Source: Pararhizobium sp. YC-54 (GTDB taxonomy: Bacteria; Pseudomonadota; Alphaproteobacteria; Rhizobiales; Rhizobiaceae). Taken from it: a stretch of DNA of 64,000 nucleotides. The notes beneath the pieces were generated by a model. That model made no database searches. It was not told the DNA's origin and saw nothing but the letters and a program-made list of their open reading frames with translations. The position numbers and the translations under genes were made by a program. The DNA is taken from assembly GCF_025847205.1 (NCBI RefSeq), contig NZ_JAOYTH010000001.1, positions 372,001-436,000 on the forward strand. Direction: 5' to 3'. This document shows, one piece after another, positions 27,634-36,453 of the stretch (the stretch's first letter is position 1; every line of letters starts with the position of its first letter).

Positions 27634-28764
27634 ATGACCAAACTCCTTCCCATGAATCGCCGCAGCTTCCTGCAAACGACCGTCTCCGGCGCCGCCGCCA
27701 TCGGTTTTGCACCTTCGCTCTTTTCAACGCCCGCCGCAGCGCAGGCAGCCCTGACCGTCGGCTTCATCTATGTCGGCCCCAAGGATGACTACGGTTACAA
27801 CCAGGCGCATGCCGAGGGCGCCGCCGTCATCAAGGCAATGTCCGGCGTGACCGTCGTCGAGGAGGAAAACGTGCCCGAGACGGTCGACGTCCAAAAGACA
27901 ATGGAATCGATGATCAATCTCGATGGCGCCAGCCTCGTTTTCCCGACATCCTTCGGCTACTTTGACCCCCATATGCTGGCGATGGCCGAGAAATATCCTG
28001 ACGTGCAGTTCCGTCACTGCGGCGGCCTCTGGCAGGAAGGCAAGAACCCGATGAACACGGGTTCCTATTTCGGCTATATCGGCCAAGGCCAGTATCTGAA
28101 CGGCATCACCGCCGGATATGCCTCCAAGAGCAAGAAGATCGGCTTCGTCGCCGCCAAGCCGATCCCGCAGGTCCTGCAGAACATCAACTCCTTCCTCCTC
28201 GGTGCCCGTTCGGTCGATCCGGCCATTACCTGCCAGGTCATCTTCACCGGCGAATGGTCGCTGGCCGTCAAGGAGGCCGAAGCGACCAACGCGCTGATCG
28301 ACCAGGGCGCCGACGTCATCACCTGCCATGTCGACAGCCCGAAGGTCGTTGTCGAGACCGCCGCCGGTCGCGGCGCCTTCGTCTGCGGCTACCACGCCAA
28401 CCAGAGCCCGCTGGCGCCTGACAAATACCTGACGGGCGCCGAATGGGCCTGGGGCAATGTCTACACGAAATTCGTGACCGAGGCGCAAGCCGGCACCCCG
28501 CTCGGCAACTTCGTGCGCGGCGGACTGAAGGACGGCTTCGTCAAGATGAGCCCGCTCGGACCCGGCGTGTCGGAGGAAGCCCGCAAGACGTTTGACGCAA
28601 CGCTCGCTGAAATGATGGCCGGCAGCTTCTCCGTCTTCAAGGGGCCGATCAAGGACAACAAGGGCGGTGATGCCGTCACGGCTGGGCAGACGCTTGCGGA
28701 AGACGCGATCGAGCTGGAAAGCATGGCCTATCTCGTCGAGGGCGTCGTCGGCTCGACATCCTGA
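27634..28764 (+). CDS. BMP-family ABC transporter substrate-binding protein
   Basis: 376 residues from the ATG at 27634, with AAGGAG seven bases upstream. The N-terminus carries a twin-arginine signal (NRRSFLQTT, then a hydrophobic stretch to AAAQAA), so export is probably by Tat as a folded protein. The mature part is a BMP (PnrA/Med-like) periplasmic binding protein, a family usually binding nucleosides. Here the operon encodes biuret-type hydrolases, so a small ureide such as biuret is the more likely ligand (inference). It is the first gene of a seven-gene operon behind a sigma-54 promoter. Confidence 0.88.
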   Translation: MTKLLPMNRRSFLQTTVSGAAAIGFAPSLFSTPAAAQAALTVGFIYVGPKDDYGYNQAHAEGAAVIKAMSGVTVVEEENVPETVDVQKTMESMINLDGASLVFPTSFGYFDPHMLAMAEKYPDVQFRHCGGLWQEGKNPMNTGSYFGYIGQGQYLNGITAGYASKSKKIGFVAAKPIPQVLQNINSFLLGARSVDPAITCQVIFTGEWSLAVKEAEATNALIDQGADVITCHVDSPKVVVETAAGRGAFVCGYHANQSPLAPDKYLTGAEWAWGNVYTKFVTEAQAGTPLGNFVRGGLKDGFVKMSPLGPGVSEEARKTFDATLAEMMAGSFSVFKGPIKDNKGGDAVTAGQTLAEDAIELESMAYLVEGVVGSTS

Positions 28765-28781
28765 TCGAAAGGGAGAGCGCC

Positions 28782-29912
28782 ATGACGATCGAGATGAACA
28801 CGCCGACGCTTTCTCCGGTGTCCGTGGATGCCCGAAGCTTCAGCTCTGTGCTTGAGTGGCTGGCACGGCGGGCGGAATCCGTGGCGATCTCGCTGGGGGC
28901 GATCCTTGCCGGCTTGGCGCTCTTTTCCATATTCATCACGGTGGTCGGCAAATCGCCGATCGACCTCTTCAAACTGATGTATACCGGTGGCTTCGGTAGC
29001 TGGTTTTCCATCCAGAACAGCCTCAGCCGTGCAGCCCCGCTGCTGCTGACCGCGCTTTGCGTCGCGCTGCCCGCCAGGCTCGGCCTTGTGATCATCGGCG
29101 GTGAAGGCGCGGTGGTGCTTGGCGGTGTCGCAGCCGCCGCTGCCGCGCTGCCGCTGACAGGCTTGGTCTCTCCCATCATCGTGCTTCCCGTCATGGCGAT
29201 CGCCGGCATGATCATGGGTGGTCTCTGGATCGGAATGGCCGGCGTGCTGCGCCACTATCGCGGCGTCAACGAAACCATCGCCTCGCTCCTGATGGCCTAT
29301 ATCGCCATCGCCCTGATGAACCATTTCATCGAGGGGCCGCTACGCGATCCCGCCAGCCTGAACAAGCCATCGACCGCCCCCCTTCCCGCTGACTATATGC
29401 TCGGCAGTATCCCGGGCATGGATGTCAACTGGGGGCTGGTGATCGGCATCGTCGCCTGCATCGTTTCGTGGATTCTGATCGAGGCGACCAGCTTTGGCTT
29501 TGCCGCCCGCATCGCCGGCGGCAATGTCCGCGCAGCGCAAATCCAGGGCCTGCCGGTCGGCCGGCTGATCGTTGGTTTCACCGCGCTTGCCGGCAGCTTT
29601 GCCGGGCTCGCAGGCATGGTAGAGGTGGCGGCCGTTCAGGGTAGCGCCAATGCTTCGCTTGCCGCGGGCTACGGCTACACCGGCATCCTCGTCGCCTTTC
29701 TCGCCCGGCACAATCCGCTGGCGATCATTCCCGTCGCCATCCTGCTCGGCGGCATCGATGCCTCCGGCGGACTGATCCAGCGGCGCCTGGGACTTCCCGA
29801 TGCAACGGTTCTGGTGCTTCAGGGCACATTGTTCGTCGTCATCCTGTTCTGCGAGACCTTTTACGGCCGTTTCAAAATCTTCAACCCGGATCTCTGGAAA
29901 AGGAGCGCATGA
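28782..29912 (+). CDS. ABC transporter permease (BMP system)
   Basis: 376 residues, about ten hydrophobic helices. The branched-chain/nucleoside permease fold (BPD_transp_2) shows in GLVIIGGEGAVVLGGVAAAAAA and GYGYTGILVAFLARHNP. It forms the inner-membrane channel with the permease downstream, which it overlaps by four bases. It starts 17 bases after the binding-protein gene. Confidence 0.88.
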   Translation: MTIEMNTPTLSPVSVDARSFSSVLEWLARRAESVAISLGAILAGLALFSIFITVVGKSPIDLFKLMYTGGFGSWFSIQNSLSRAAPLLLTALCVALPARLGLVIIGGEGAVVLGGVAAAAAALPLTGLVSPIIVLPVMAIAGMIMGGLWIGMAGVLRHYRGVNETIASLLMAYIAIALMNHFIEGPLRDPASLNKPSTAPLPADYMLGSIPGMDVNWGLVIGIVACIVSWILIEATSFGFAARIAGGNVRAAQIQGLPVGRLIVGFTALAGSFAGLAGMVEVAAVQGSANASLAAGYGYTGILVAFLARHNPLAIIPVAILLGGIDASGGLIQRRLGLPDATVLVLQGTLFVVILFCETFYGRFKIFNPDLWKRSA

Positions 29913-30832
29913 TGGAAGGCATCGGCATCTGGGGCGTCCCGCTCGCCATCTTCGCAGGCGCCATCCGCGTCTCCACCCCCTTCATCTTCGTCAGCCTCGG
30001 GGAATCGATCACCGAACGTTCCGGCCGCATCAATCTCGGACTTGAAGGTACCCTGGTCTTCGGCGCCATGACGGCCTACGCGATCGCCGTCATGAGCGGG
30101 TCTCCCTGGCTCGGCGTTCTCGCCGCCATGGCGACCGGCGCCGTCTTCGGTCTCATCCACGGCTGGATCTGCAAGTTCCCGAAGGTCAACGACATCGCCA
30201 TCGGCATCGCCATGATGCAGTTTGGCCTCGGCCTTGCCTTCTTCCTCGGCAAGCCCTTCATCCAGCCCGTCGCGCCGCACCTGCCGTCCATCGCGCTCGG
30301 CGGCTGGTCGGATTTGCCGCAGATCCAGTCGGCGCTGAACATCAACGTGCTGTTCATCATCGGCGCGCTTCTGGCGGTCGCCTTGTGGTGGGCCTTCAAG
30401 AACACACGCATCGGCCTCATTCTCCGCGTCGTCGGCGATAGCTCCGATGCGGCCCGCGCTATGGGGCTCAATCCGGATACGGTGCGTCTGCTGGCAACGG
30501 CGGTCGGCGGTTCGCTGGCCGCGGTCGGAGGCGCTTATCTCTCGCTCTACTATCCCGGCTCGTGGAACGAAGGCATTTCCTCCGGCCAGGGCCTGATGGC
30601 TGTAGCCCTTGTCATCTTTGCGCGATGGAATCCTATCGGCTGCTTTCTTGCCGCCCTGCTCTTTGGCGGTGCTGGCGCACTCGGCCCTGCTCTGCAATCG
30701 GTCGGCGTCACGCAAGGCTATTATCTGTTCTATGCGGCCCCTTATGTGCTCACCCTCGTCATTCTCGTCGCCACCTCGTCGCCCACCCGTTCGCTCGGGG
30801 GTGCACCCGGCACCCTGTCGATCACGAAATAG
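29909..30832 (+). CDS. ABC transporter permease (BMP system), second
   Basis: 307 residues, about eight membrane helices, same family as the preceding permease ([20 protein letters not shown] near the N-terminus, [19 protein letters not shown] in the cytoplasmic loop that contacts the ATPase). The start codon overlaps the previous stop. A hydrolase gene lies between this permease and its ATPase. Confidence 0.88.
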   Translation: MMEGIGIWGVPLAIFAGAIRVSTPFIFVSLGESITERSGRINLGLEGTLVFGAMTAYAIAVMSGSPWLGVLAAMATGAVFGLIHGWICKFPKVNDIAIGIAMMQFGLGLAFFLGKPFIQPVAPHLPSIALGGWSDLPQIQSALNINVLFIIGALLAVALWWAFKNTRIGLILRVVGDSSDAARAMGLNPDTVRLLATAVGGSLAAVGGAYLSLYYPGSWNEGISSGQGLMAVALVIFARWNPIGCFLAALLFGGAGALGPALQSVGVTQGYYLFYAAPYVLTLVILVATSSPTRSLGGAPGTLSITK

Positions 30833-30843
30833 GATATCCGGCC

Positions 30844-31563
30844 ATGACAGCTCTTGCCGCTACCACAGTCCCTACAGGCGAAAAACTGACCTATATCGAC
30901 GCCGATCCCTACCCCTGGCCTTATAATGGCGCCCTCCGGCCCGACAACACGGCCCTTATTATCATCGACATGCAGACGGATTTCTGCGGCCCCGGCGGCT
31001 ATGTCGATCACATGGGTTACGACCTGTCGCTCGTGCAGGCTCCGATCGTACCGATCAAAAAGGTGCTCGTGGCCATGCGTTCCAAAGGCTACCACATCAT
31101 CCACACCCGCGAAGGCCACCGGCCGGACCTCGCCGACCTGCCGGCCAACAAGCACTGGCGCTCGCAGCGCATCGGCGCCGGCATCGGCGATCCCGGCCCC
31201 TGCGGCCGCATCCTGATCCGCGGCGAACCCGGCTGGGATATCATTCCAGAACTCTATCCGCTCGAAGGCGAAATCATCATCGACAAGCCCGGCAAGGGAT
31301 CGTTCTGCGCCACCGATCTGGAGCTGATCCTCAACCAGAAGCGCATCGAAAACATCATCCTTACCGGCATCACCACCGATGTCTGCGTCCACACCACCAT
31401 GCGCGAGGCGAACGACCGTGGCTTCGAATGCCTGCTGCTTGAGGATTGCTGCGGCGCCACCGACTACGGCAATCATCTGGCAGCGATCAAGATGGTGAAG
31501 ATGCAGGGCGGCGTCTTCGGCGCCGTGTCGAACTCCGAAAATCTCGTGAGGCTATTGCCATGA
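30844..31563 (+). CDS. biuH: Biuret hydrolase-like cysteine amidohydrolase
   Basis: 239 residues of the isochorismatase-like superfamily. Remembered alignment to the characterised BiuH of Rhizobium leguminosarum is nearly collinear with a six-residue N-terminal offset: the catalytic triad D36/K142/C175 maps to D42/K148/C181, and the substrate-contacting Q215 to Q221 (KMQGGVFG). Expected reaction: biuret + water to allophanate + ammonia, in the cytoplasm. The allophanate would be consumed by the hydrolase encoded at 42.3 kb. It lies between permease (11-base gap) and ATPase (ATGA overlap), tying uptake to hydrolysis. The start was chosen over a longer in-frame option overlapping the permease. 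Confidence 0.85.
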   Translation: MTALAATTVPTGEKLTYIDADPYPWPYNGALRPDNTALIIIDMQTDFCGPGGYVDHMGYDLSLVQAPIVPIKKVLVAMRSKGYHIIHTREGHRPDLADLPANKHWRSQRIGAGIGDPGPCGRILIRGEPGWDIIPELYPLEGEIIIDKPGKGSFCATDLELILNQKRIENIILTGITTDVCVHTTMREANDRGFECLLLEDCCGATDYGNHLAAIKMVKMQGGVFGAVSNSENLVRLLP

Positions 31564-33110
31564 TCCAGATCCGCGACACGCCCCTGCCCAGGGCCGGCAA
31601 GGCCGTCGGCATCCAGACGATCGGCATGGCCATGCGCTTCGGTAGCTTCACGGCGCTCGACAATATCTCGATCGACATTCCGGCCGGCACCTTCCATGCG
31701 CTGCTCGGTGAAAACGGCGCCGGCAAATCGACGCTGGTCAAGTGCATCATGGGCTTCTACCGCCAGACCTCCGGCTCGCTATCGGTCGACGGCCATGAGG
31801 TGTCTGTTCAGTCGCCCAAAGATGCTGCAACCTATGGGCTTGGCATGGTCTACCAGCAGTTCACGCTGGTGCCGTCGCTGACAGGGGCTGAAAACCTCGT
31901 TATCAACCGCGCACATGTGCCGGCCGTCATCAACTGGGCGAAGGAGCGCAAGGACCTTGCCGGTTTCATGGAGCGCATGCCGTTCAAGATTCCACTCGAC
32001 CGGCCGGTCAGCGAGCTTGCAGCGGGCGAAAAGCAGAAACTCGAAATCGTCAAGCAGCTCTATCTCGGCCGCAGCTTCCTCATCCTCGACGAACCGACCT
32101 CGGTGCTGACCCCGGCCGAAGCCGACGAGATGCTCGGCCTCGTGCGCGGCATGACGGAGCGCGGCGAACTGACCGTGCTGATGATCAGCCACAAGTTCCA
32201 TGAAGTGACGAAATTCACCGACGCCGTCACCGTTCTGCGGCGCGGCAAGATGGCCGGCAGCGGACTGGTGAAGGATCTTTCCACCAAGGACATGGCGGCG
32301 ATGATGATCGGCGACGTTAAGCTCGCCGAACTCGACACCCGCCTGCCGGTACCATCAGACGCCAGGCCGATTCTCGTTGTCAGCGGCATCAAGGCACCGG
32401 ATCGCACCGGCCTGAAGATGATCGATATCGGCAACCTGACCGTCCGCGCCGGCGAGATCGTCGGCATCGCCGGCATTTCCGGCAACGGCCAGAAGGAGCT
32501 CGCCGAAGTTCTGGCAGGCCAGCGCCCGCCGGAAGCCGGCAGCATCACCGTGAAAGGCTCGATCTACGGCGCCACGCGGCAGGAAACGCGGATCAACAAC
32601 GTCCGGTTCATTCCGGAGGAGCCGCTGAACAACGCCTGTGCGCCCAAAATGACTGTGACGGAAAACCTGGCTTTCCGCACCTTCGACGTCAGGAAACAGG
32701 GCGGTGATGCCCTCTGGCTTGACATGAAATCGATGCGCAAGCGCGCAGTCTCGCTGATCTCGGATTTCAAGGTGAAGACGGCGTCCCACTCCTCACCGAT
32801 CGCCTCACTCTCCGGCGGCAACGTCCAGCGCGCGGTGCTTGCCCGCGAACTGACCGGCGACGTCGATCTGCTCATCGTCTCAAATCCCTGTTTCGGCCTG
32901 GACTTCTCCGCCGTCGCCGAAATTCGCGCCCGCATCATGAAGGCACGCAATTCCGGCACGGCGGTCCTCCTGCTGTCCGAGGATCTCGACGAGCTTCTCG
33001 AAATGTCGGACCGCATCATGGTGATGTCGGACGGCAAGCTGGTTTATGAAACGCCGGCGCTCTCGGCCGATATTTCCGTCATCGGCGCCCATATGGCAGG
33101 ACATCACTGA
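31560..33110 (+). CDS. ABC transporter ATPase with two nucleotide-binding domains (BMP system)
   Basis: 516 residues with tandem ATPase domains, as in RbsA/YufO-type proteins. Domain 1 has Walker [10 protein letters not shown] (near residues 49-57), signature [10 protein letters not shown] and Walker [10 protein letters not shown]. Domain 2 has a degenerate Walker A (GISGNGQKE), signature [10 protein letters not shown] and a Walker B reading [11 protein letters not shown], so only one site probably hydrolyses ATP, as is usual for the family. Start and stop both overlap neighbours (ATGA and TGATG), giving tight coupling. Confidence 0.9.
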   Translation: MIQIRDTPLPRAGKAVGIQTIGMAMRFGSFTALDNISIDIPAGTFHALLGENGAGKSTLVKCIMGFYRQTSGSLSVDGHEVSVQSPKDAATYGLGMVYQQFTLVPSLTGAENLVINRAHVPAVINWAKERKDLAGFMERMPFKIPLDRPVSELAAGEKQKLEIVKQLYLGRSFLILDEPTSVLTPAEADEMLGLVRGMTERGELTVLMISHKFHEVTKFTDAVTVLRRGKMAGSGLVKDLSTKDMAAMMIGDVKLAELDTRLPVPSDARPILVVSGIKAPDRTGLKMIDIGNLTVRAGEIVGIAGISGNGQKELAEVLAGQRPPEAGSITVKGSIYGATRQETRINNVRFIPEEPLNNACAPKMTVTENLAFRTFDVRKQGGDALWLDMKSMRKRAVSLISDFKVKTASHSSPIASLSGGNVQRAVLARELTGDVDLLIVSNPCFGLDFSAVAEIRARIMKARNSGTAVLLLSEDLDELLEMSDRIMVMSDGKLVYETPALSADISVIGAHMAGHH

Positions 33111-33778
33111 TGGCGGAGGTCAAGGCAGAACCGTTCCCCTTTCCGCTGAAGCGGGACAAGCTCGCGCTGATTGTCATCGACATGCAGCGCGATTTCGCCG
33201 AACGCGGCGGCTTCGGCGAAAGCCTCGGCAACGACGTCAGCCGGATCACAAAAATCGTGCCGGATGTGAAACGCCTGATCGAGGGGTTTCGCAGTGCCGG
33301 CCTGCCGGTGATCCACACGATGGAATGCCACCGGCCCGATCTCTCCGACCTGCCGGCGGCCAAGCGCAATCGCGGCGGCCCGGTGCTCCGGATCGGCGAC
33401 GAGGGGCCGATGGGCCGGGTGCTGATCGCCGGCGAGCCCGGCACCGCCATCCTGCCCGACCTCGCACCGATAGACGGTGAGGTCGTCATCGAGAAACCCG
33501 GCAAGGGCGCCTTCTATGCCACGCCGCTCGGCGACATCTTGAAAGACCGCGGCATCGAGCAGCTCGTCTTTGCCGGCGTGACGACGGAGGTCTGCGTCCA
33601 GACCACCATGCGCGAGGCCAATGACCGCGGCTATGAATGCCTGCTCGCCGAGGAGGCCACGGAAAGCTATTTTCCGGAGTTCAAACGTGCCGCCATCGCG
33701 ATGATCACGGCCCAGGGCGCAATCGTCGGCTGGGTTGCTTCGGTCAATGCCATTGTGGAGGGAATAGCCCATGCCTGA
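33110..33778 (+). CDS. Second isochorismatase-like cysteine hydrolase
   Basis: 222 residues, only distantly similar to the biuret hydrolase three genes before it but with the same catalytic set: D24 (VIDMQRDF), K129 (EKPGKGAF) and C162 ([17 protein letters not shown]), plus Q202 in ITAQGAIVG. It is about 17 residues shorter because it lacks the N-terminal extension. In this superfamily triuret hydrolase and guanylurea hydrolase are known, and either would feed this locus (triuret to biuret; guanylurea to guanidine). The substrate cannot be assigned by sight. Confidence 0.8.
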   Translation: MAEVKAEPFPFPLKRDKLALIVIDMQRDFAERGGFGESLGNDVSRITKIVPDVKRLIEGFRSAGLPVIHTMECHRPDLSDLPAAKRNRGGPVLRIGDEGPMGRVLIAGEPGTAILPDLAPIDGEVVIEKPGKGAFYATPLGDILKDRGIEQLVFAGVTTEVCVQTTMREANDRGYECLLAEEATESYFPEFKRAAIAMITAQGAIVGWVASVNAIVEGIAHA

Positions 33779-34124
33779 AACGACCCGCGAAAGCCTGACA
33801 TCCGGCGGCTGGAAGGCACTGCCGTTCGAACCCTTCCGTGAGGAGGTGACGATCCACTGGATTCAGCCCTTTGAAGGCGACCAGCCGGGCGTCGCGCTTT
33901 TGAAATACGAGGCTGGCGCATCCGTCCCGCGCCACCGGCATATGGGACTTGAAACGATCGTGGTGATCGAAGGCACGCAGTCGGACGAAGCCGGCGACTA
34001 CGGTCCGGGCAGCCTCATTATCAACAAGGAAGGCACCGAGCATTCCGTCTGGAGCGACACGGGGTGCGTTGTGCTGATCCAATGGGACCGGCCGGTTAAG
34101 ATACTGCAAGCGGAACTGGCATGA
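33771..34124 (+). CDS. Cupin-domain protein (ChrR-like cupin)
   Basis: 117 residues, a single cupin with a metal-binding set HRHxxxxE (VPRHRHMGLETIVVIEG) and a distal His in GTEHSVW. It resembles the C-terminal cupin of ChrR proteins, without the anti-sigma domain. It overlaps the preceding hydrolase by eight bases and is the last gene of the BMP operon. Its role is unknown: it might be a small metalloenzyme or sensor linked to ureide use. Confidence 0.7.
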   Translation: MPETTRESLTSGGWKALPFEPFREEVTIHWIQPFEGDQPGVALLKYEAGASVPRHRHMGLETIVVIEGTQSDEAGDYGPGSLIINKEGTEHSVWSDTGCVVLIQWDRPVKILQAELA

Positions 34125-34208
34125 CCGACAAACGGTCATTTGAAAATGCCGGCATCCAGTTCCGCACGTGATGACTTAAAAGGCATGACGGCGCCCAACG
34201 AATGGGCA

Positions 34209-34220
34209 AGTGCATGCACT
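34209..34220. promoter_or_regulatory. Perfect palindrome upstream of the sigma-54 promoter
   Basis: AGTGCATGCACT, about 60-70 bases upstream of the -24 element of the guanidine operon, within the range used by enhancer-binding proteins. The half-site spacing is tighter than the NtrC consensus (GCACC-N5-GGTGC class), so the binding protein is uncertain. Confidence 0.3.
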
Positions 34221-34279
34221 TTACAAGAAGGAAAATTCGACTATCGGGCATATGATAATAGAATCATAGAGTTACTAAC

Positions 34280-34295
34280 TGGCATGGACCTTGCA
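34280..34295 (+). promoter_or_regulatory. Sigma-54 promoter of the guanidine operon
   Basis: TGGCATG-GACC-TTGCA, a good -24/-12 element with correct spacing. The expected transcript start (~34306) lies only a few bases before the riboswitch aptamer, so the leader RNA would begin almost exactly with the sensor. Confidence 0.7.
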
Positions 34296-34310
34296 AGTTC
34301 GATTGTTGAG

Positions 34311-34428
34311 TTGGCAGCTAGGGTTCCGGCGTTTCGAAAACGTGCTGGTCCGAGAGCTGCCACCGGTTGGGGGAGACATCCCGCCGGGTGCACGGCGGGA
34401 AAAAAGCCCGGGAGACCTCGTTAGCCAA
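34311..34428 (+). promoter_or_regulatory. Guanidine-I (ykkC) riboswitch aptamer
   Basis: All conserved blocks of the ykkC/guanidine-I class are present in order: CTAGGGTTCCG (34318-34328), CTGGTCCGAGAG (34345-34356), and ACGGCGGGA followed by an A-run and AAGCCCGGGAGA (34392-34415). The variable hairpins lie between. TTGGC (34311-34315) can pair with GCCAA (34424-34428) as the closing stem. The class binds free guanidinium and usually turns on downstream genes. Here those genes are a transporter, two DUF1989 proteins, a carboxylase and allophanate hydrolase, the standard guanidine-degradation set. Confidence 0.93.
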
Positions 34429-34467
34429 GGGATTGGCGGCGCGATGGTCCATGCCGATCCCTTTTTT
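34429..34467 (+). terminator. Riboswitch expression platform: intrinsic terminator
   Basis: GGGATTGGC (34429-34437) pairs with GCCGATCCC (34453-34461; one T-G pair) and is followed by six T, ending 26 bases before the first structural gene. It starts directly after the aptamer closing strand. An alternative hairpin GCCAA-GGGA-TTGGC (34424-34437) would compete with both the aptamer stem and the terminator. The direction of switching cannot be proven by eye. Confidence 0.85.
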
Positions 34468-34493
34468 GAAGAAAAGCAAAAAGGGGAATTTCA

Positions 34494-35567
34494 ATGCAGA
34501 CTTTTTCGAAAATGCTCTCCATCACCGCACTGGCGGCTTCGCTGGCCTTCTGCATGACGTCAAATGTTTTCGCGGCGCCGAAGACCGATTTCAAGGTCGC
34601 CTGGTCGATCTATGTCGGCTGGATGCCGTGGGGTTATGCCGCTGACAAGGGCATCGTGAAGAAATGGGCCGACAAATACGGTCTCAAGATCGAAGTCACC
34701 CAGTTCAACGACTACGTCGAATCGATGAATCAGTACACCGCCGGCGCCTTTGACGCGGTGACGCTCACCAATATGGACGGCCTCTCGATTCCGGCAGCAG
34801 GTGGTGTCGATACGACGGCCGTCATCGTCGGCGACTTCTCCAACGGCAACGACGCCGTCGTCCTCAAGGACAAGGCGAGCCTCGCTGACGTAAAGGGCCA
34901 GAACGTCAATCTCGTCGAGTTTTCCGTCTCGCACTATCTGCTCGCCCGGGCGCTTGAAAGCCTAAAGCTGACCGAACAGGATGTGAAGGTGGTCAACACC
35001 TCCGACGCCGACCTGGTCGGCGCCTACAAGACGGCGGATGTCACGGCGGTCGTCACCTGGAACCCACTCGTTGCGGCCATTCTCGAAGATCCGACTGCCA
35101 AGAAGGTTTTTGATAGCTCGCAAATCCCTGGCGAGATCATCGACCTGATGGTCGCCAATTCCGACGTGCTGAAGGACAATCCGGATTTCGGCAAGGCGCT
35201 CGCCGGCATCTGGTATGAAACCGCAGCGCTGATGACGGCGGACACCGACGAAGGCAAGGCGGCGCGCGAAGCGATGGGCTCCGCCTCCGGTACCGATCTC
35301 AAGGGCTTCGAAGCCCAGATCGCCGCCACCAAGCTGTTCGACAAACCGGCCGACGCGGTGACCTTTACGGCATCGCCAAGCCTGCCGAAGACGATGGATC
35401 TTGTGCGCAACTTCCTGTTCGAAAAAGGATTGCTCGGCAGCGGCGCTGCTTCGGCAGATGTCATTGGCATCGAAATGCCGGATGGCAAGATTCTCGGTGA
35501 TAGTGGCAACGTCAAGCTGCGCTTCACCGAAACCTACATGAAGGCCGCTGCCGACGGCTCGCTCTGA
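34494..35567 (+). CDS. ABC transporter substrate-binding protein, guanidine/urea carboxylase-linked
   Basis: 357 residues with a Sec signal peptide (MQTFSKMLSITALAASLAFC, cleaved near VFAA) and an NMT1/TauA/SsuA-like binding domain (WSIYVGWMPWGYAADKGIVKKWADKYGL). This is the binding protein regularly found beside urea/guanidine carboxylase genes, sometimes annotated as a putative urea transporter. The riboswitch makes guanidinium or a guanidine-releasing compound a plausible ligand. It is the first gene after the riboswitch; ribosome site AAGGGGA. Confidence 0.88.
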   Translation: MQTFSKMLSITALAASLAFCMTSNVFAAPKTDFKVAWSIYVGWMPWGYAADKGIVKKWADKYGLKIEVTQFNDYVESMNQYTAGAFDAVTLTNMDGLSIPAAGGVDTTAVIVGDFSNGNDAVVLKDKASLADVKGQNVNLVEFSVSHYLLARALESLKLTEQDVKVVNTSDADLVGAYKTADVTAVVTWNPLVAAILEDPTAKKVFDSSQIPGEIIDLMVANSDVLKDNPDFGKALAGIWYETAALMTADTDEGKAAREAMGSASGTDLKGFEAQIAATKLFDKPADAVTFTASPSLPKTMDLVRNFLFEKGLLGSGAASADVIGIEMPDGKILGDSGNVKLRFTETYMKAAADGSL

Positions 35568-35634
35568 ACGTTGCGCCGATCGGGGGTGCGGGTTTTCCGT
35601 GCCGCCTCTTCCCTTCATCAGCGGAGCCATCTCC

Positions 35635-36453
35635 ATGCGCTGGATCAACACCAAGCCGACCCGGGGCGCACAGCTTGCCCTCATGCTTTTGCCCTTCGTG
35701 TTGCTGATTGCCGCCTATGCGGCGGGATCGGCGGCACGGCTGGCGGGAAATGCCAACGACAAACTGCTGCCCAACTTTGTGGGGTTTGCCGATGCCATCA
35801 ACCGGCTGGCATTTCTGCCGGATGTGCGCACAGGCGATTATCTGCTCTGGTCCGATACGGCTGCGAGCCTGATGCGGCTTTTCGCCGGCCTCGGCATTTC
35901 GACCGTGACGGCGCTCTTGGTCGGCATGGCGATCGGCATGCTGCCCTATCTGCGTGCGCTGCTCACCCCGTTCGTCGCGGTAATATCGATGGTGCCGCCG
36001 CTGGCGCTGCTGCCCATTCTCTTCATCGTCATGGGCCTTGGCGAAGCCTCGAAGATAGCACTGATCGTCATCGGCGTTGCGCCGACGATGATCCGCGACC
36101 TGGCCTTGAAGGCACTGGAACTGCCGCGCGAGCAGATCGTCAAGGCGGAAACGCTGGGAGGATCGTCGTGGCAGATCGCCCTTCGCGTCGTGCTGCCGCA
36201 GATCCTGCCCCGGCTGATCACCTGCGTGCGGCTGCAACTCGGCCCCGCTTGGCTGTTCCTCATTGCCGCCGAGGCGATTTCGTCGGACTCAGGGCTCGGC
36301 TATCGCATCTTCCTCGTCCGCCGCTATCTGTCGATGGACGTGATCTTTCCCTATGTCGCATGGATCACGCTTCTCGCCGTTCTGACCAACTTCATCCTCG
36401 ATCAAATCCGCATCGCCGTCTTCCCCTGGTCCCAACTGGAGAAGCAGGGATGA
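35635..36453 (+). CDS. ABC transporter permease, guanidine operon
   Basis: About 272 residues from the ATG at 35635 with GGAG eight bases upstream; a GTG 12 codons earlier is possible. Around six membrane helices of the NrtB/SsuC/TauC type, with the EAA loop (AEALGGSS-like segment: VKAETLGGSSWQIALRVVLP) that contacts the ATPase. It lies 68 bases after the binding-protein gene and overlaps the ATPase gene by four bases. Confidence 0.87.
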   Translation: MRWINTKPTRGAQLALMLLPFVLLIAAYAAGSAARLAGNANDKLLPNFVGFADAINRLAFLPDVRTGDYLLWSDTAASLMRLFAGLGISTVTALLVGMAIGMLPYLRALLTPFVAVISMVPPLALLPILFIVMGLGEASKIALIVIGVAPTMIRDLALKALELPREQIVKAETLGGSSWQIALRVVLPQILPRLITCVRLQLGPAWLFLIAAEAISSDSGLGYRIFLVRRYLSMDVIFPYVAWITLLAVLTNFILDQIRIAVFPWSQLEKQG

